A DNA stretch of 64,000 nucleotides from Chloroflexota bacterium (GTDB taxonomy: Bacteria; Chloroflexota; Anaerolineae; Anaerolineales; Villigracilaceae): the NCBI GenBank assembly GCA_016213105.1, contig JACRBN010000024.1, forward strand, positions 62,001-126,000. Direction: 5' to 3'. The translations under genes and the position numbers were made by a program. How positions within the stretch are numbered: position 1 is the stretch's first letter; the number at the start of each line of letters is the position of its first letter. Shown here piece after piece: positions 1-8,570 of this stretch. The notes beneath the pieces were generated by a model. The model did no database searches. It was not told where the DNA came from and worked only from the letters and a program-made list of their open reading frames with translations.

Positions 1-275
1 CAGCGATCCACGATCAGCGTATGGCCTGGCAGCACGTCGAAGCGCAGCATGAAGTAGCCGCAGTTCGGACAGGTCTTGGCAATTGGCACATCCAGGTTGA
101 GCGACGGTGTGGCTTCGATCTCCGGGACGGCTTGTTGGGGCTGGTTCTTCAGCCAGCGCAGATACTCGTTCGACATGAGCCAGGTGCCCGAACACGTTTC
201 GCAGTGATAGGCGGGCAGGCCGTTTTCGAGTTCGATGGGGAGCAGGGTTTGGGTTTTGCAGACGGGACAGTTCAT
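1..275 (-). CDS. Zinc-ribbon protein (zf-TFIIB family), 3' end cut by window
   Basis: The reading frame starts at an ATG whose first base is 275 and runs off the left edge, so only about 91 N-terminal residues are visible. It begins MNCPVCKTQ, followed by HCETCSGTWL, which is the two CxxC knuckles plus the CxGxWL signature of the zf-TFIIB zinc-ribbon family. A second CPNCGY knuckle appears near residue 70, implying a second metal site. The family has no assigned enzymatic role. The protein is probably small, cytoplasmic and metal-binding. It is divergently oriented from the CBS-domain gene at 430. Confidence 0.75.
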   Translation of the reverse strand, partial: MNCPVCKTQTLLPIELENGLPAYHCETCSGTWLMSNEYLRWLKNQPQQAVPEIEATPSLNLDVPIAKTCPNCGYFMLRFDVLPGHTLIVDR

Positions 276-373
276 CGTTTCCCTCGCTGGGTCGGAGTGG
301 ATGGACATGATTATACCCGCATCGTTTTCCTGTTGCTTGGTGAATTCCTGCACACAAGGTTTTCGGAACTTTC

Positions 374-402
374 TTGTCATCTCCTGTGTTTAAGTCTATA
401 CT
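374..402 (+). promoter_or_regulatory. Sigma-70-type promoter for the CBS-pair gene
   Basis: TTGTCA at 374-379 and TATACT at 397-402 are separated by 17 bases. Transcription would start near 409. An AAAGGAG ribosome-binding site at 417-423 follows, then the ATG at 430. Confidence 0.65.
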
Positions 403-429
403 TTACAAAATTCAACAAAGGAGTTGCGT

Positions 430-864
430 ATGTCCACCGTGAGAGACATGATCCGTAAGAAGGGCAGAGAGGTCTTTTCGATCTCCCCCGATGCGACTGT
501 GTTCGATGCACTGAAACTGATGTCTGAGGATAATTCGGGTGCGCTGATGGTCATACAGGCTGGGAAGGTGGAGGGCATCCTTTCCGAACGCGACTGCATC
601 CGCAAAGTGGATTTGATGGGGCGCACCTCGCGCGAAACGAAAGTCAGCGAGATCATGACCAGCAAGGTCATTTATGTGGAAGCCGATCAGCCGCTCGAAG
701 AGTGCATGGCGCTGATGATCGACAAGGGTATTCGCCACCTGCCCGTTTTCGACAAGGGCGAGTTGATCGGCATCATCTCGGTTCGCGACGTGCTCAAGGA
801 AGTGGTCGATGTGCAGAAATTCCTGATCTCGCAGTTGGAACATTACATCACCGGCGGCGGATAA
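430..864 (+). CDS. CBS-domain pair protein
   Basis: The 144-residue protein consists almost only of two CBS motifs. The first is about residues 8-65 (DATVFDALKLM...GILSERDCIRK) and the second about 75-135 (EIMTSKVIYV...IGIISVRDVLKEV). Such stand-alone Bateman modules bind adenosine nucleotides or SAM and regulate partner proteins. The partner cannot be deduced here. The ATG at 430 is preferred over upstream starts because AAAGGAG sits 6 bases before it. The gene is monocistronic behind its own promoter, with the amidase 58 bases downstream. Confidence 0.85.
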   Translation: MSTVRDMIRKKGREVFSISPDATVFDALKLMSEDNSGALMVIQAGKVEGILSERDCIRKVDLMGRTSRETKVSEIMTSKVIYVEADQPLEECMALMIDKGIRHLPVFDKGELIGIISVRDVLKEVVDVQKFLISQLEHYITGGG

Positions 865-922
865 CAGGTGAAATCATCAGGGCGGGGAGGCATCCCCGCC
901 CTGAATTTTCAAGGAGGCGAGC

Positions 923-2422
923 ATGGAAGAATTGGGCATTTCCGACATTCGTTCCCAATTGCAATCCGGCGAGTTGACCGTGCGTCAACTCGTCGATTCG
1001 TATGTCGGGCGCATCGAGACGCATGACCAGCACGGTCCCAAGGTCAATTCGATCATCGAATTGAATCCGCAGGCGCATGAACTGGCTGATGAGCTGGATG
1101 CCGAACTACGCGTGGGCAAACTGCGCGGTCCCCTGCACGGCGTTCCCCTCCTGCTCAAGGACAATATCGACACCGCCGACCGGATGCAGACCACGGCGGG
1201 GTCGCTGGCCCTGGAGGGACACCACGCCAGCCGCGATGCCGGCCTGGTGGAGAAACTCCGCGCGGCGGGGGCGCTCCTCCTCGGCAAGACCAACCTGAGC
1301 GAATGGGCCAACTTCCGCGGGAAGCGCTCGATCAGCGGCTGGTCCTCGCGCGGCGGCCTGACCCGCAACCCGTACGCGCTGGATCGCTCCGCCTGCGGGT
1401 CATCCTCGGGGTCGGGCGCGGCGGTGGCGGCCAATTTCTGCGCTGCGGCGGTGGGCACCGAAACCGATGGCTCGATCATCTGTCCCGCGCAGACCAACGG
1501 CATCGTGGGCATCAAACCCACTCTGGGCCTGATCAGCCGTTCGGGCATCATCCCGATTGCCCACAGTCAGGATACGGCTGGCCCGATGGCGCGCACGGTG
1601 GCAGATGCGGCCATCCTGCTCGGGGCGCTGGCGGGGCCTGACAAACGGGACCCAGCCACACGGTCCAGTGCAAAAAGGGGGCTGACGGATTATTCCCTAT
1701 TGCTTGATCCCAATGGCCTCAGGGGGGCGCGCATTGGCGTGGCGCGCAGTCTGTTCGGCAGCGACAAACGCTTCCTCGACATTATGGACTCCAGCCTGGA
1801 TGCGATGAAGCAGGCGGGCGCAGTCCTGATCGATGTGGAATTGAAGTCCAGCGATGCGTTTGGCAAATCCGAGCTGGAGGTTCTGCTGTTCGAGTTCAAG
1901 GCTGACCTTAACGCGTACCTTTCCACTTGTAAGGATGTGGCCGTGCGTTCGATGCTGGATGTGATCCAATTCAACGAGGAACATCGCGGGCGGGTCATGC
2001 CGTATTTCGGGCAGGAATACATGCAGCAGGCTCAGGAGCGCGGGCCGTTGACCAGCAAAAGGTACCTGGCCGCCCTGGAGAAAAACCGCCGTCTGGCGCG
2101 CGCCGAAGGGCTGGATGCCGTTATGAAGAAGCGCCGCCTGGCCTGCATCGTGCTCCCGTCTGGCGGCACATCCTGGGTGATCGATCCTGTCAACGGCGAC
2201 GGCGGCAGAAACTGGGATATGGACAGCACCTCCCACGCGGCGGTGGCAGGCTATCCGCACATCACTGTGCCGGCGGGTTACGTGTTTGGCCTGCCGGTGG
2301 GCATTTCGTTCATCGGGCGCGCCTGGCAGGAGCCGACGTTGATCAAGCTGGCCTACGCCTTCGAACAAACGACAAAGGTGCGCAGGCCGCCGGAGTTCCT
2401 GCCCACGGCCAGACTGACATAA
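923..2422 (+). CDS. Amidase signature-family protein
   Basis: This 499-residue protein has the amidase-signature core. GVPLLLKDNIDT carries the catalytic Lys near residue 80. CGSSSGSGAAVAA is the Gly/Ser-rich signature with the cis-Ser, and TETDGSI carries the nucleophilic Ser. Length and order match AspG/GatA-like amide hydrolases acting on carboxamides. The GatB/GatC partners are absent and the C-terminal half (SHAAVAGYPHITVPAG, LPVGISFIGRAWQE) is typical of stand-alone amidases, so it is unlikely to be GatA. AAGGAGG lies just before the ATG. Substrate unknown. Confidence 0.88.
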   Translation: MEELGISDIRSQLQSGELTVRQLVDSYVGRIETHDQHGPKVNSIIELNPQAHELADELDAELRVGKLRGPLHGVPLLLKDNIDTADRMQTTAGSLALEGHHASRDAGLVEKLRAAGALLLGKTNLSEWANFRGKRSISGWSSRGGLTRNPYALDRSACGSSSGSGAAVAANFCAAAVGTETDGSIICPAQTNGIVGIKPTLGLISRSGIIPIAHSQDTAGPMARTVADAAILLGALAGPDKRDPATRSSAKRGLTDYSLLLDPNGLRGARIGVARSLFGSDKRFLDIMDSSLDAMKQAGAVLIDVELKSSDAFGKSELEVLLFEFKADLNAYLSTCKDVAVRSMLDVIQFNEEHRGRVMPYFGQEYMQQAQERGPLTSKRYLAALEKNRRLARAEGLDAVMKKRRLACIVLPSGGTSWVIDPVNGDGGRNWDMDSTSHAAVAGYPHITVPAGYVFGLPVGISFIGRAWQEPTLIKLAYAFEQTTKVRRPPEFLPTARLT

Positions 2423-2425
2423 AAT

Positions 2426-2457
2426 GAACGCGTCGACAGCCAAAAGTCGACGCGTTC
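2426..2457 (+). terminator. Hairpin after the amidase gene
   Basis: A perfect 12-bp stem, GAACGCGTCGAC at 2426-2437 and its complement at 2446-2457, has an 8-base loop and lies 3 bases after the amidase stop. No long T run follows directly, so termination is plausible but not certain. Confidence 0.6.
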
Positions 2458-2471
2458 CGGGTGGCATGAAA

Positions 2472-2503
2472 AAACTTTCCCGCCAGTTCTGGCGGGAAAG
2501 TTT
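2472..2503 (-). terminator. Rho-independent terminator of the PPIase gene
   Basis: A perfect 14-bp stem (2472-2485 with 2490-2503, loop GTTC) is followed on the minus strand by a T run. It sits 6 bases after the stop of the PPIase gene and could also stop leftover amidase transcription. Confidence 0.8.
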
Positions 2504-2508
2504 CGTGT

Positions 2509-3966
2509 TTAGGGCAATGGGGTCGGGGATTTCTTTGCATCGGCTGTGGCCGTGATGGCGGCTTCGGTTCCCACAGTGAAGAAGTTCGGTTCATCGGGGA
2601 CGTAGGGCAGCCAATCTTCCGCGATCGTCACGGTGTATTCCGTGCGCAGGGTTTGCAGGAATTCCGCGAAAGCGAAATCGCGCGCCTGCTGCCATTCCTC
2701 CGCGCTCAGGGGGCGGTTCTGGCGGGCAATGACCTGGATGATGTGATAGCCATATTCGCTCTGGACGGGCTGGCTGATCTCGCCAACCTTGAGGGCGAAG
2801 GCGGCCTCTTCGAAGGCAGCCACCATGGCGCCCTTGCCAAACCAGCCCAGGTCGCCGCCCTGGGCGCCCGAACCGGTGTCTGTCGAGAGCTCGACGGCCA
2901 GGGTGCCAAAATCCTCACCCTTGTTGATGCGTTCGATGATGGCCAGCGCGACGGCTTCATCGTTTACCAGGATGTGACGCGCCCAAACCTGTTCCTCGAC
3001 AGCAGAAACATCCTTGGTGACCTCTTCGTACAGCTTCTTGCGCAGGATGTCGGTCCTGAAGAAGACGCGATACTGTTCCTCGTTCAAGCCGTACTTGGCG
3101 AAGTAGGTCAGGCCCCTTTGATACTCGGTCTTGAAGCCTTCCAGGGTGTAGGGCGTGGAGGTGGGGAAGGGTGTCTCGGTCGGCAGGTTGGGGTCCACCG
3201 TCGGGGAGGGAGTGATGGAAGGGGTGGGCGACGAAGTGGCCGTCGGGGACGAGGTGGGGGTCTCGGTCGGCGGCGGTACCGTGGCGGTCGGCGTCAGGCT
3301 CGGCTCGATTGTCCCGGTCACCGTGGGGCCGCTGGTGGGCGTGCTGGAGGGTTCGAGGGTGGCCGTCGCTTCGGGGGTCGTCGTGATCGTGGGCGAGGGG
3401 GTGATGTAGTCGTAGATGTCGTCCGAGATCGTCGGGAAGACCGGCGGGGTGAAGGTGATGGTGGGAGTGGGGGAGCCGGCCGGGTAGAACTGGTATGCAT
3501 CCTGAACGGCTTCGTCGAGCTCCGCATCGGTCACCGTGATGCCGCGTTTGGCGGCCTCCTGGCGGATCAGTTCCTCGTTGATCATGGAATCGATCACGCC
3601 GTTGCCCAGCGTCTGCGGGTCATCGAGCTGCGCTTGGATCTGGTCGAGCTGCGCGCTCATGTCCATGCCAAACATTTGGGCAAACTGGCTGTATTGCATG
3701 TAGTTGTTGATCATGCCGGCGCGTTCGATGCGGACGCGGATTTGGAAATCCTTGCGGCTGATTTCTGTTTCGCCCACCGTGGCAACCGGCTTTTGCAGTT
3801 GGAAGAATTTTGCGTCCAGGTATCCGTACAGCAACATGCCAACCGTAAAAATCAGCAGACCGAAAAAGGCATATTTGATGAGCTTGACCTGGCGGCGTTC
3901 GCGTTCGAGGCGGGCAACGTGTTTCTTAGTGTGAACGACGGGCTTTTGGCCCCTGTCGTCTGCCAT
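2509..3966 (-). CDS. Membrane-anchored peptidyl-prolyl isomerase (SurA/PrsA type)
   Basis: The 485-residue protein has a short basic cytoplasmic head and one membrane segment near residues 26-48 (YAFFGLLIFTVGMLLYGYL). A SurA-like N-terminal helical region follows (VATVGETEISRKDF, INEELIRQEAAKRGITVTDAEL). Next is a long Thr/Pro/Ser-rich linker (about residues 160-255), then a parvulin (PPIC) domain with ARHILV, GGDLGWFGKG and YGYHIIQV. It probably assists folding of exported proteins outside the membrane. The linker insertion between chaperone and PPIC parts is longer than in typical PrsA. The start at 3966 is chosen because AAGGAG lies 7 bases upstream. The rps operon lies upstream on the same strand. 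Confidence 0.85.
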   Translation of the reverse strand: MADDRGQKPVVHTKKHVARLERERRQVKLIKYAFFGLLIFTVGMLLYGYLDAKFFQLQKPVATVGETEISRKDFQIRVRIERAGMINNYMQYSQFAQMFGMDMSAQLDQIQAQLDDPQTLGNGVIDSMINEELIRQEAAKRGITVTDAELDEAVQDAYQFYPAGSPTPTITFTPPVFPTISDDIYDYITPSPTITTTPEATATLEPSSTPTSGPTVTGTIEPSLTPTATVPPPTETPTSSPTATSSPTPSITPSPTVDPNLPTETPFPTSTPYTLEGFKTEYQRGLTYFAKYGLNEEQYRVFFRTDILRKKLYEEVTKDVSAVEEQVWARHILVNDEAVALAIIERINKGEDFGTLAVELSTDTGSGAQGGDLGWFGKGAMVAAFEEAAFALKVGEISQPVQSEYGYHIIQVIARQNRPLSAEEWQQARDFAFAEFLQTLRTEYTVTIAEDWLPYVPDEPNFFTVGTEAAITATADAKKSPTPLP

Positions 3967-3992
3967 ATTCTTTCTCCTTAAAAACATAATTC

Positions 3993-4023
3993 GGGGCATG
4001 GAGCGTGTGGCGCGCCATGCCCC
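3993..4023 (-). other. Intergenic hairpin between rpsR and the PPIase gene
   Basis: GGGGCATGG at 3993-4001 pairs with CCATGCCCC at 4015-4023. There is no T run after it on the minus strand, so it may only attenuate or protect mRNA. Confidence 0.4.
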
Positions 4024-4040
4024 GCGTTCCTGTCGGCGGG

Positions 4041-4316
4041 CTAGCCGCGATCCTCCCAGGCTCGCCCCGTGAAGGGCAGCAAGGCGATTTGTCGGGCTTT
4101 CTTGACTTCACCGGCCACGATCCGCTGATGGCGGGCGCAGTTGCCCGTCTGGCGGCGCGGACGAATCTTGCCTTCATCGGTGACGTAGCGCTTCAGCAGG
4201 TCGATCTTCTTGTAGTCGATGACCAGTTGTTTGTCGGCGCAGAAGGCGCAGGTTTTGGGTTTTGCAAAGAAACGGCGTTCGCCGCCTTCACTGTTTGATG
4301 TTTGTTCTTCAGCCAT
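4041..4316 (-). CDS. rpsR: 30S ribosomal protein S18
   Basis: The 91-residue protein has the S18 core: [29 protein letters not shown], then [14 protein letters not shown] and RQIALLPF. It binds S6 and 16S rRNA in the small subunit platform. It retains a Cys-rich zinc-binding-type S18 pattern (CxxC and a later C/H). It is the last gene of the rpsF-ssb-rpsR operon on the minus strand, 47 bases after ssb. Confidence 0.97.
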   Translation of the reverse strand: MAEEQTSNSEGGERRFFAKPKTCAFCADKQLVIDYKKIDLLKRYVTDEGKIRPRRQTGNCARHQRIVAGEVKKARQIALLPFTGRAWEDRG

Positions 4317-4363
4317 TATTTATTTACTCCAACTTTCCATTGCAGTCCCGCTGTAAGCCGGGA

Positions 4364-4783
4364 TTAGAACGGGAATTCATCCTCGTTGGCCGCGGGTTCT
4401 TCCAAGGGGGCGGCCTCTGATTCCTGTGCGTGGTTGCTTGCCGCATCGCGGCGGTCGCCCAGCATCATCATCTCGTTGGCAACGATCTCCACACTGGTGT
4501 GCTTGACGCCTTCCTTGTCGTCCCAGCGGCGGGTCTGCAAACGGCCCTCGATGTAGACCTGCTGGCCCTTCACGAGGTATTGCTTGCAAATCTCGGCCAG
4601 GTTGCCCCAGGCCACCACGTTGAACCATTCGGTTTCGCTGTGGCGTTCGCCGTCGGCGCTGTTCCACGAGCGGCTGACTGCCACCGTGAACGTGGTCACC
4701 GGACGGCCGGAGGGAGTGTAGCGCATTTCAGGATCGCGCCCCAGGTGGCCAATGATCATTACTTTATTCAAGCCTCGGCTCAT
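4364..4783 (-). CDS. ssb: Single-stranded DNA-binding protein
   Basis: The 139-residue protein has an N-terminal OB fold: NKVMIIGHLGRDPEMRYTPSG, FTVAVSR, TEWFNVVAWG and YIEGRLQTRRWDDKEG. A short acidic Ala/Glu tail ends in the DEFPF tip that recruits repair and replication partners. It acts as a tetramer on ssDNA. Position between rpsF and rpsR is the widespread bacterial arrangement and implies co-transcription. Confidence 0.97.
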   Translation of the reverse strand: MSRGLNKVMIIGHLGRDPEMRYTPSGRPVTTFTVAVSRSWNSADGERHSETEWFNVVAWGNLAEICKQYLVKGQQVYIEGRLQTRRWDDKEGVKHTSVEIVANEMMMLGDRRDAASNHAQESEAAPLEEPAANEDEFPF

Positions 4784-4822
4784 AGCATACTCCTTATACC
4801 GGGCAACCGTTCTCTAAAATAA

Positions 4823-5107
4823 TTATCCAACGAGCGTGAGCATGTGACGAATGACCGTTTCCTGGTAACGAATATTGCGTTCCAAGCCGGCGCTGGCAGA
4901 CGGATCGATGGAGATGTTCAACAGAACATACTGACCTTCGCGTTGCTTGCGGATCGAGTAGGCCAGCCTGCGGCGGCCCCACACATCCACCTTGTCCACG
5001 CTGCCACCGGATTCGGTCACCCAACCCTTGACACGGTCGAGCACGCCGTTAAAGGCGGTTTCGTCCAGATCGGGCTGGAAGATGCAAATCAATTCATAAT
5101 TGCGCAT
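4823..5107 (-). CDS. rpsF: 30S ribosomal protein S6
   Basis: The 94-residue protein begins MRNYELICIFQPDLDE and contains WGRRRLAYSIRKQREGQYVLL, the S6 signature. S6 forms a heterodimer with S18, encoded two genes downstream. GGAGG lies 8 bases before the ATG at 5107 and partly inside a leader hairpin that may mediate autoregulation. It is the first gene of the rpsF-ssb-rpsR operon. Confidence 0.97.
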   Translation of the reverse strand: MRNYELICIFQPDLDETAFNGVLDRVKGWVTESGGSVDKVDVWGRRRLAYSIRKQREGQYVLLNISIDPSASAGLERNIRYQETVIRHMLTLVG

Positions 5108-5118
5108 AGAGGATGCCT

Positions 5119-5172
5119 CCTTTCCATGGGATTGTTCCTGTTCTTGCCGTGGGCCAGCCAGGAACGGAAAGG
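5119..5172 (-). promoter_or_regulatory. Candidate S6:S18 autoregulatory leader
   Basis: On the minus strand the rpsF 5' untranslated region folds into CCTTTCC/GGAAAGG and GTTCCTG/CAGGAAC helices separated by a bulge, with a CACGG-containing loop. The base of the stem overlaps the rpsF ribosome-binding site. A leader hairpin that binds the S6:S18 complex is known upstream of many rpsF operons. The match here was judged by eye from pairing and position only. Confidence 0.45.
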
Positions 5173-5248
5173 CACGTAAGAAACGTACCTGACTTTAGCG
5201 GGCGGATTTTACCACAAAAAGCCTGTTCGTTTTGGCCGTTTTCCCGCC

Positions 5249-6310
5249 TCATCTCACGTAGATTGGGTTGCTGTAGATCCAGCCGCGCTTCCTTCCCAGA
5301 AAGCTGCGATGGGCTTCGATGCGGTACACGCCCGGCTCGGTGGTGATGTGCGCGCAGGACTGTTGATTCTTCCAGGTTTTCAGGATCTCCCCATCCCTGA
5401 CCAGGCGGATCTCGGCCAGGCTGGGCAGTTTGGCCTGCAGGGTCACGCCGCCCTGGGCGGGGAGTTCGTCGCCCATCTGGGCTGTCCTGTCGCGGCCTTG
5501 CGCCGTGAAGCGGAATCCGCGGGTGGGGGCGGGCAGGTCGTAGCCCACGAAGCAGTGACCCGCCGCCAGCGCCTCGTAGATCAGCTTCCTGTCGGCGGCC
5601 ACGTCGCCGTTGAGCGCCTCGGCGGTCATCACGTGCGTATTCACGCCGCGGAAATGGAACTCGTAGGGGAAGATGACGCGGCGGATGCCCGCCATCGAAA
5701 GGTGCAGGGCGTGCGCATCGGACCCGCCCAGGGCCACCACGCGTTTGCCCTCGTTGAGCAGTTCGTCCCATTTAGCCAGGGTGGAGGGGATCGGGCCGCG
5801 CGCGATGAACTGCGGGAAGAAGGCGTAGAAGGCGCCGTGCAGTTTGGTCGGCACGCGGGTCTTGAGTTCGCTCAGGGCATTCCACAATTCGATGCCCGTG
5901 TAGTTCTGCACCGACCAGTCGACCCACGAGATGTCGGTTTCGTGGAAGGCGGGCGCGGCGGGGTCGTCGGGGTGGGCGATGAAGGCCAGCCCGCCCGCCT
6001 CGCGCGCGCGGTCGATCAGCGCCTGCGGATCGTCGGCGAAGGCGGCCAGTTCGCGGTTGGCGCCGAAGACCAGCAGGTGATTCTTCTGCGGGTCGCGGTC
6101 CTGGTCGTGAACCTCCTCGCCGATCAGCATCAGCACGCGGCGGTTCTTCTCGCGGTAATAGCCCTCGAAGCCTTGGACGAGCACGTTATGGTCGGTGACG
6201 ATGACCACATCCACCCCTGCGCGGAAAGCCGCCCGCGCAATATCGCGGTGGGTGCCGCTGCCGTCCGAGTAGCGGGTGTGCATGTGCAGGTTGACGACGA
6301 TTTCTTGCAT
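5249..6310 (-). CDS. PHP-domain metal-dependent phosphoesterase-like protein
   Basis: The 353-residue protein opens with NLHMHTRYSDGSG, the first PHP metal-binding motif. VIVTDHN near residue 38, GEEVHD near 66, FIAHPDD near 108 and GGSDAH near 210 supply the remaining ligands. The C-terminal ~100 residues look like a beta-rich sensor or carbohydrate-binding-like domain with a VYRIEAH element. This architecture is like CehA/McbA-type PHP proteins. No signal peptide. Substrate unknown. The gene is divergent from secG and has GAGG before its ATG. Confidence 0.8.
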   Translation of the reverse strand: MQEIVVNLHMHTRYSDGSGTHRDIARAAFRAGVDVVIVTDHNVLVQGFEGYYREKNRRVLMLIGEEVHDQDRDPQKNHLLVFGANRELAAFADDPQALIDRAREAGGLAFIAHPDDPAAPAFHETDISWVDWSVQNYTGIELWNALSELKTRVPTKLHGAFYAFFPQFIARGPIPSTLAKWDELLNEGKRVVALGGSDAHALHLSMAGIRRVIFPYEFHFRGVNTHVMTAEALNGDVAADRKLIYEALAAGHCFVGYDLPAPTRGFRFTAQGRDRTAQMGDELPAQGGVTLQAKLPSLAEIRLVRDGEILKTWKNQQSCAHITTEPGVYRIEAHRSFLGRKRGWIYSNPIYVR

Positions 6311-6377
6311 GGGGCCTCATGGTGGGTGCCGAACCGCCGCCAGGGAAGGGCGGCGGATGAGAGAAATTTAAGTGTTG

Positions 6378-6407
6378 TTGACGGATTGCCTTGCGTACAG
6401 GTATAAT
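6378..6407 (+). promoter_or_regulatory. Promoter of secG
   Basis: TTGACG at 6378-6383 and TATAAT at 6402-6407 are 18 bases apart. The CAGGAGGC ribosome-binding site of secG follows. Confidence 0.75.
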
Positions 6408-6436
6408 GTGCCCGCTATTTTTCAGGAGGCACACGC

Positions 6437-6661
6437 ATGGAAACCTATTTGAATATCGCGCTGATTATAATCTCGGTCAGCCTGATCGCAAGCGTCATTC
6501 TGCAAAGCAAGGGTGCAGGTCTGGGCGGATTGACCGGAGCCGACACCGGTGGCGTGTTTACCGCCCGCCGCGGCATCGAGCGCGTTCTGTTTTGGATCAC
6601 GATTGGATTGAGCGCGCTCTTTTTCATCCTGGTCTTGATTAAGCTCGCCATTGGTGGTTAG
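6437..6661 (+). CDS. secG: Preprotein translocase subunit SecG
   Basis: The 74-residue protein has two membrane helices (about residues 3-20 and 50-70) joined by a loop with SKGAGLGGLTGADTGGVF, the conserved Gly-rich SecG loop. It is an accessory part of the SecYEG channel and assists SecA-driven export. AGGAGG lies before the ATG. A terminator follows closely, so secG is a single-gene transcript. Confidence 0.93.
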   Translation: METYLNIALIIISVSLIASVILQSKGAGLGGLTGADTGGVFTARRGIERVLFWITIGLSALFFILVLIKLAIGG

Positions 6662-6675
6662 GTAGGATCACACGA

Positions 6676-6740
6676 AGAAAGGCCGCCGCCGGCAGGCCTC
6701 GCGGACACGTTTCGCGGGCGGTGCGGCACGCGGCCTTTCT
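6676..6740 (+). terminator. Terminator after secG
   Basis: AGAAAGGCCGC at 6676-6686 pairs with GCGGCCTTTCT at 6730-6740, enclosing a GC-rich inner palindromic region. A short T-rich stretch follows. Confidence 0.7.
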
Positions 6741-6754
6741 TTATTGTCCCCTAT

Positions 6755-8446
6755 ATGAGACGCTTACGCTGGCAGATCCTGATCGTCGTTGTCACGCTGG
6801 TGGTTGTGGCCGTGTTGCTGGTGGGGCAGCAGCCCGTTGGGAATGTTTCCCTCCTGCCGCAGCCGACCACGGGCGGCGTGTATACCGAGGCGCTGGTCGG
6901 CTCGATGGGCCGCCTCAACCCGCTCCTCGACTGGAACAACGCCGCCGACCGCGACATCAACCGCCTGCTCTTTAGCGGGCTGATTCGATTCGATGAACGC
7001 GGCCTGCCGCGCCCCGACCTGGCCGAATCGTGGGGGACCTCGGCTGACGGCACCATCTATAACTTCACTCTGCGCCCGAACGCGGTCTGGCACGACGGCG
7101 CTCCCGTCACCGCCGACGATGTCATCTTCACCGTCGAGTTGATCAAGAGCAACGGCTCGCTCCTCCCGCAGGATGTGAAGGACTTGTGGTCGCAGATCGA
7201 AGTCAGGCGGCTCGACGATTACAACGTCAAGTTCACCCTGCCCGAGCCGTACGCGCCCTTCCTCGATTACGTCACCTTTGGCGTGCTGCCGAAGCACCTG
7301 CTCGAAAACGTCCCCGCCGACCAGCTCTCCACGGCGGACTTCAACCTGAAACCCGTCGGCACGGGGCCGTACAAGTTCGACCACCTGCTGGTCGAGGGCG
7401 GGCAGATCCAGGGCGTGGTGCTGGTGCTCAACGAGAGCTACTTCCTCGACAAACCCTTCATCCCGCAACTGGTTTTTCGCTATTATCCCGATTCGGCCAG
7501 CGCCTTCGACGCCTACCAGCAGGGAGAAGTGTTGGGCGTCAGCCAGGTCACCACGGATGTTCTGCCGCAGGTGTTGGCCGACCCGACCCTGGCTGTATAT
7601 ACCAGCCGCCTGCCGCAGGTCAGCCTGGTGCTCCTGAACCTGAACAACGCCTCGGTGCCCTTCCTGCAAGATGCCAAGGTGCGCCGCGCCCTGTTGATGG
7701 GCATCAACCGCAGCGCCATTATCTCGCGCTTCATGCAGGGACAGGCCATCATTGCCGACGGTCCGATCCTGCCCGGGTCCTGGGCCTATTATGACGGCAT
7801 CGAGCGCATCGAGTACGATCCCGATGCCGCGGCATCCCTCCTCAAAAGCGAGGGCTATCTCATCCCTGCCGCGGGCGGCGACGTGCGCGCCAAGGACGGC
7901 ATCTCCCTGACCTTCACGTTGCTGCACCCCGACGACGGATTCCACACCCAGATCGCCCAGACCATCCAGGCCAATTGGGGACGGATCGGCGTGCAGGTGG
8001 AGTTGCAGCCCGTTCCGTACGACCGCATGGTCTCGGATTACTTGGCTCCGCGCAACTACCAGGCCGCCCTGGCCGACCTGACCGTGTCCCGCACGCCCGA
8101 CCCCGACCCGTATCCGTTCTGGCACCAGGCCGAGGCCACGGGTGGACAGAACTATTCGCAGTGGGATGACCGCACCGCCAGCGAGTACCTCGAAGCCGCC
8201 CGCGTCCAGACCGATTTTGCCGCCCGCACGCGCCTGTATCACAATTTCCAGGTGATCTTCGCCAAGGAACTGCCCTCGCTGTTGTTGTATTATCCCGTTT
8301 ACACCTTTGCCGTGGATGGGCAGGTACAGGGGGTGCAGGTGGCTCCCATGTACGACACCAGCGACCGCCTGGCCTTCATCACCGATTGGTTCCTGGTCAC
8401 GCGCCGCTCCCTGGAGCAGACCCCCGAGCCGCCCATCGCTCCTTGA
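6755..8446 (+). CDS. ABC transporter substrate-binding protein, family 5 (peptide type)
   Basis: The 563-residue protein has an N-terminal hydrophobic segment (residues 7-24) and the SBP_bac_5 fold: GSMGRLNPLLDW, DLAESW, YNFTLRPNAVWHDGAPVTADDVIFT, GTGPYKF and RRALLMGINR. It should capture oligopeptides or similar solutes outside the membrane. No lipobox Cys is seen, so the N-terminus may act as an uncleaved anchor. No permease or ATPase genes are adjacent, so its transporter is elsewhere. No Shine-Dalgarno sequence precedes the ATG, 14 bases after the secG terminator. Confidence 0.88.
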   Translation: MRRLRWQILIVVVTLVVVAVLLVGQQPVGNVSLLPQPTTGGVYTEALVGSMGRLNPLLDWNNAADRDINRLLFSGLIRFDERGLPRPDLAESWGTSADGTIYNFTLRPNAVWHDGAPVTADDVIFTVELIKSNGSLLPQDVKDLWSQIEVRRLDDYNVKFTLPEPYAPFLDYVTFGVLPKHLLENVPADQLSTADFNLKPVGTGPYKFDHLLVEGGQIQGVVLVLNESYFLDKPFIPQLVFRYYPDSASAFDAYQQGEVLGVSQVTTDVLPQVLADPTLAVYTSRLPQVSLVLLNLNNASVPFLQDAKVRRALLMGINRSAIISRFMQGQAIIADGPILPGSWAYYDGIERIEYDPDAAASLLKSEGYLIPAAGGDVRAKDGISLTFTLLHPDDGFHTQIAQTIQANWGRIGVQVELQPVPYDRMVSDYLAPRNYQAALADLTVSRTPDPDPYPFWHQAEATGGQNYSQWDDRTASEYLEAARVQTDFAARTRLYHNFQVIFAKELPSLLLYYPVYTFAVDGQVQGVQVAPMYDTSDRLAFITDWFLVTRRSLEQTPEPPIAP

Positions 8447-8487
8447 CCCGGGCGGGCTGGCATCCCTTCCACCTACACGTAAAAATC

Positions 8488-8518
8488 ACTCGAAGCGCTG
8501 GCTGGCTTCGAGTTTTTT
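8488..8518 (+). terminator. Terminator after the solute-binding protein gene
   Basis: ACTCGAAGC at 8488-8496 pairs with GCTTCGAGT at 8505-8513 and is followed by a run of six T. Confidence 0.85.
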
Positions 8519-8570
8519 CTCCCAAAAGTGATAAGATTGGAAAATGACATTTTAAGAAATGAGGCCCCCC

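Noticed and set aside
3155-3409. Val/Gly-repeat open frame
   Set aside because: Antisense of the Thr/Pro linker of the PPIase.
2653-3981. Long plus-strand open frame opposite the PPIase gene
   Set aside because: Its sequence is low-complexity Gly/Arg, it is antisense to a clear PPIase gene, and it has no ribosome-binding site.
8307-8531. Small open frame across the solute-binding gene stop
   Set aside because: Overlaps a real gene and its terminator.
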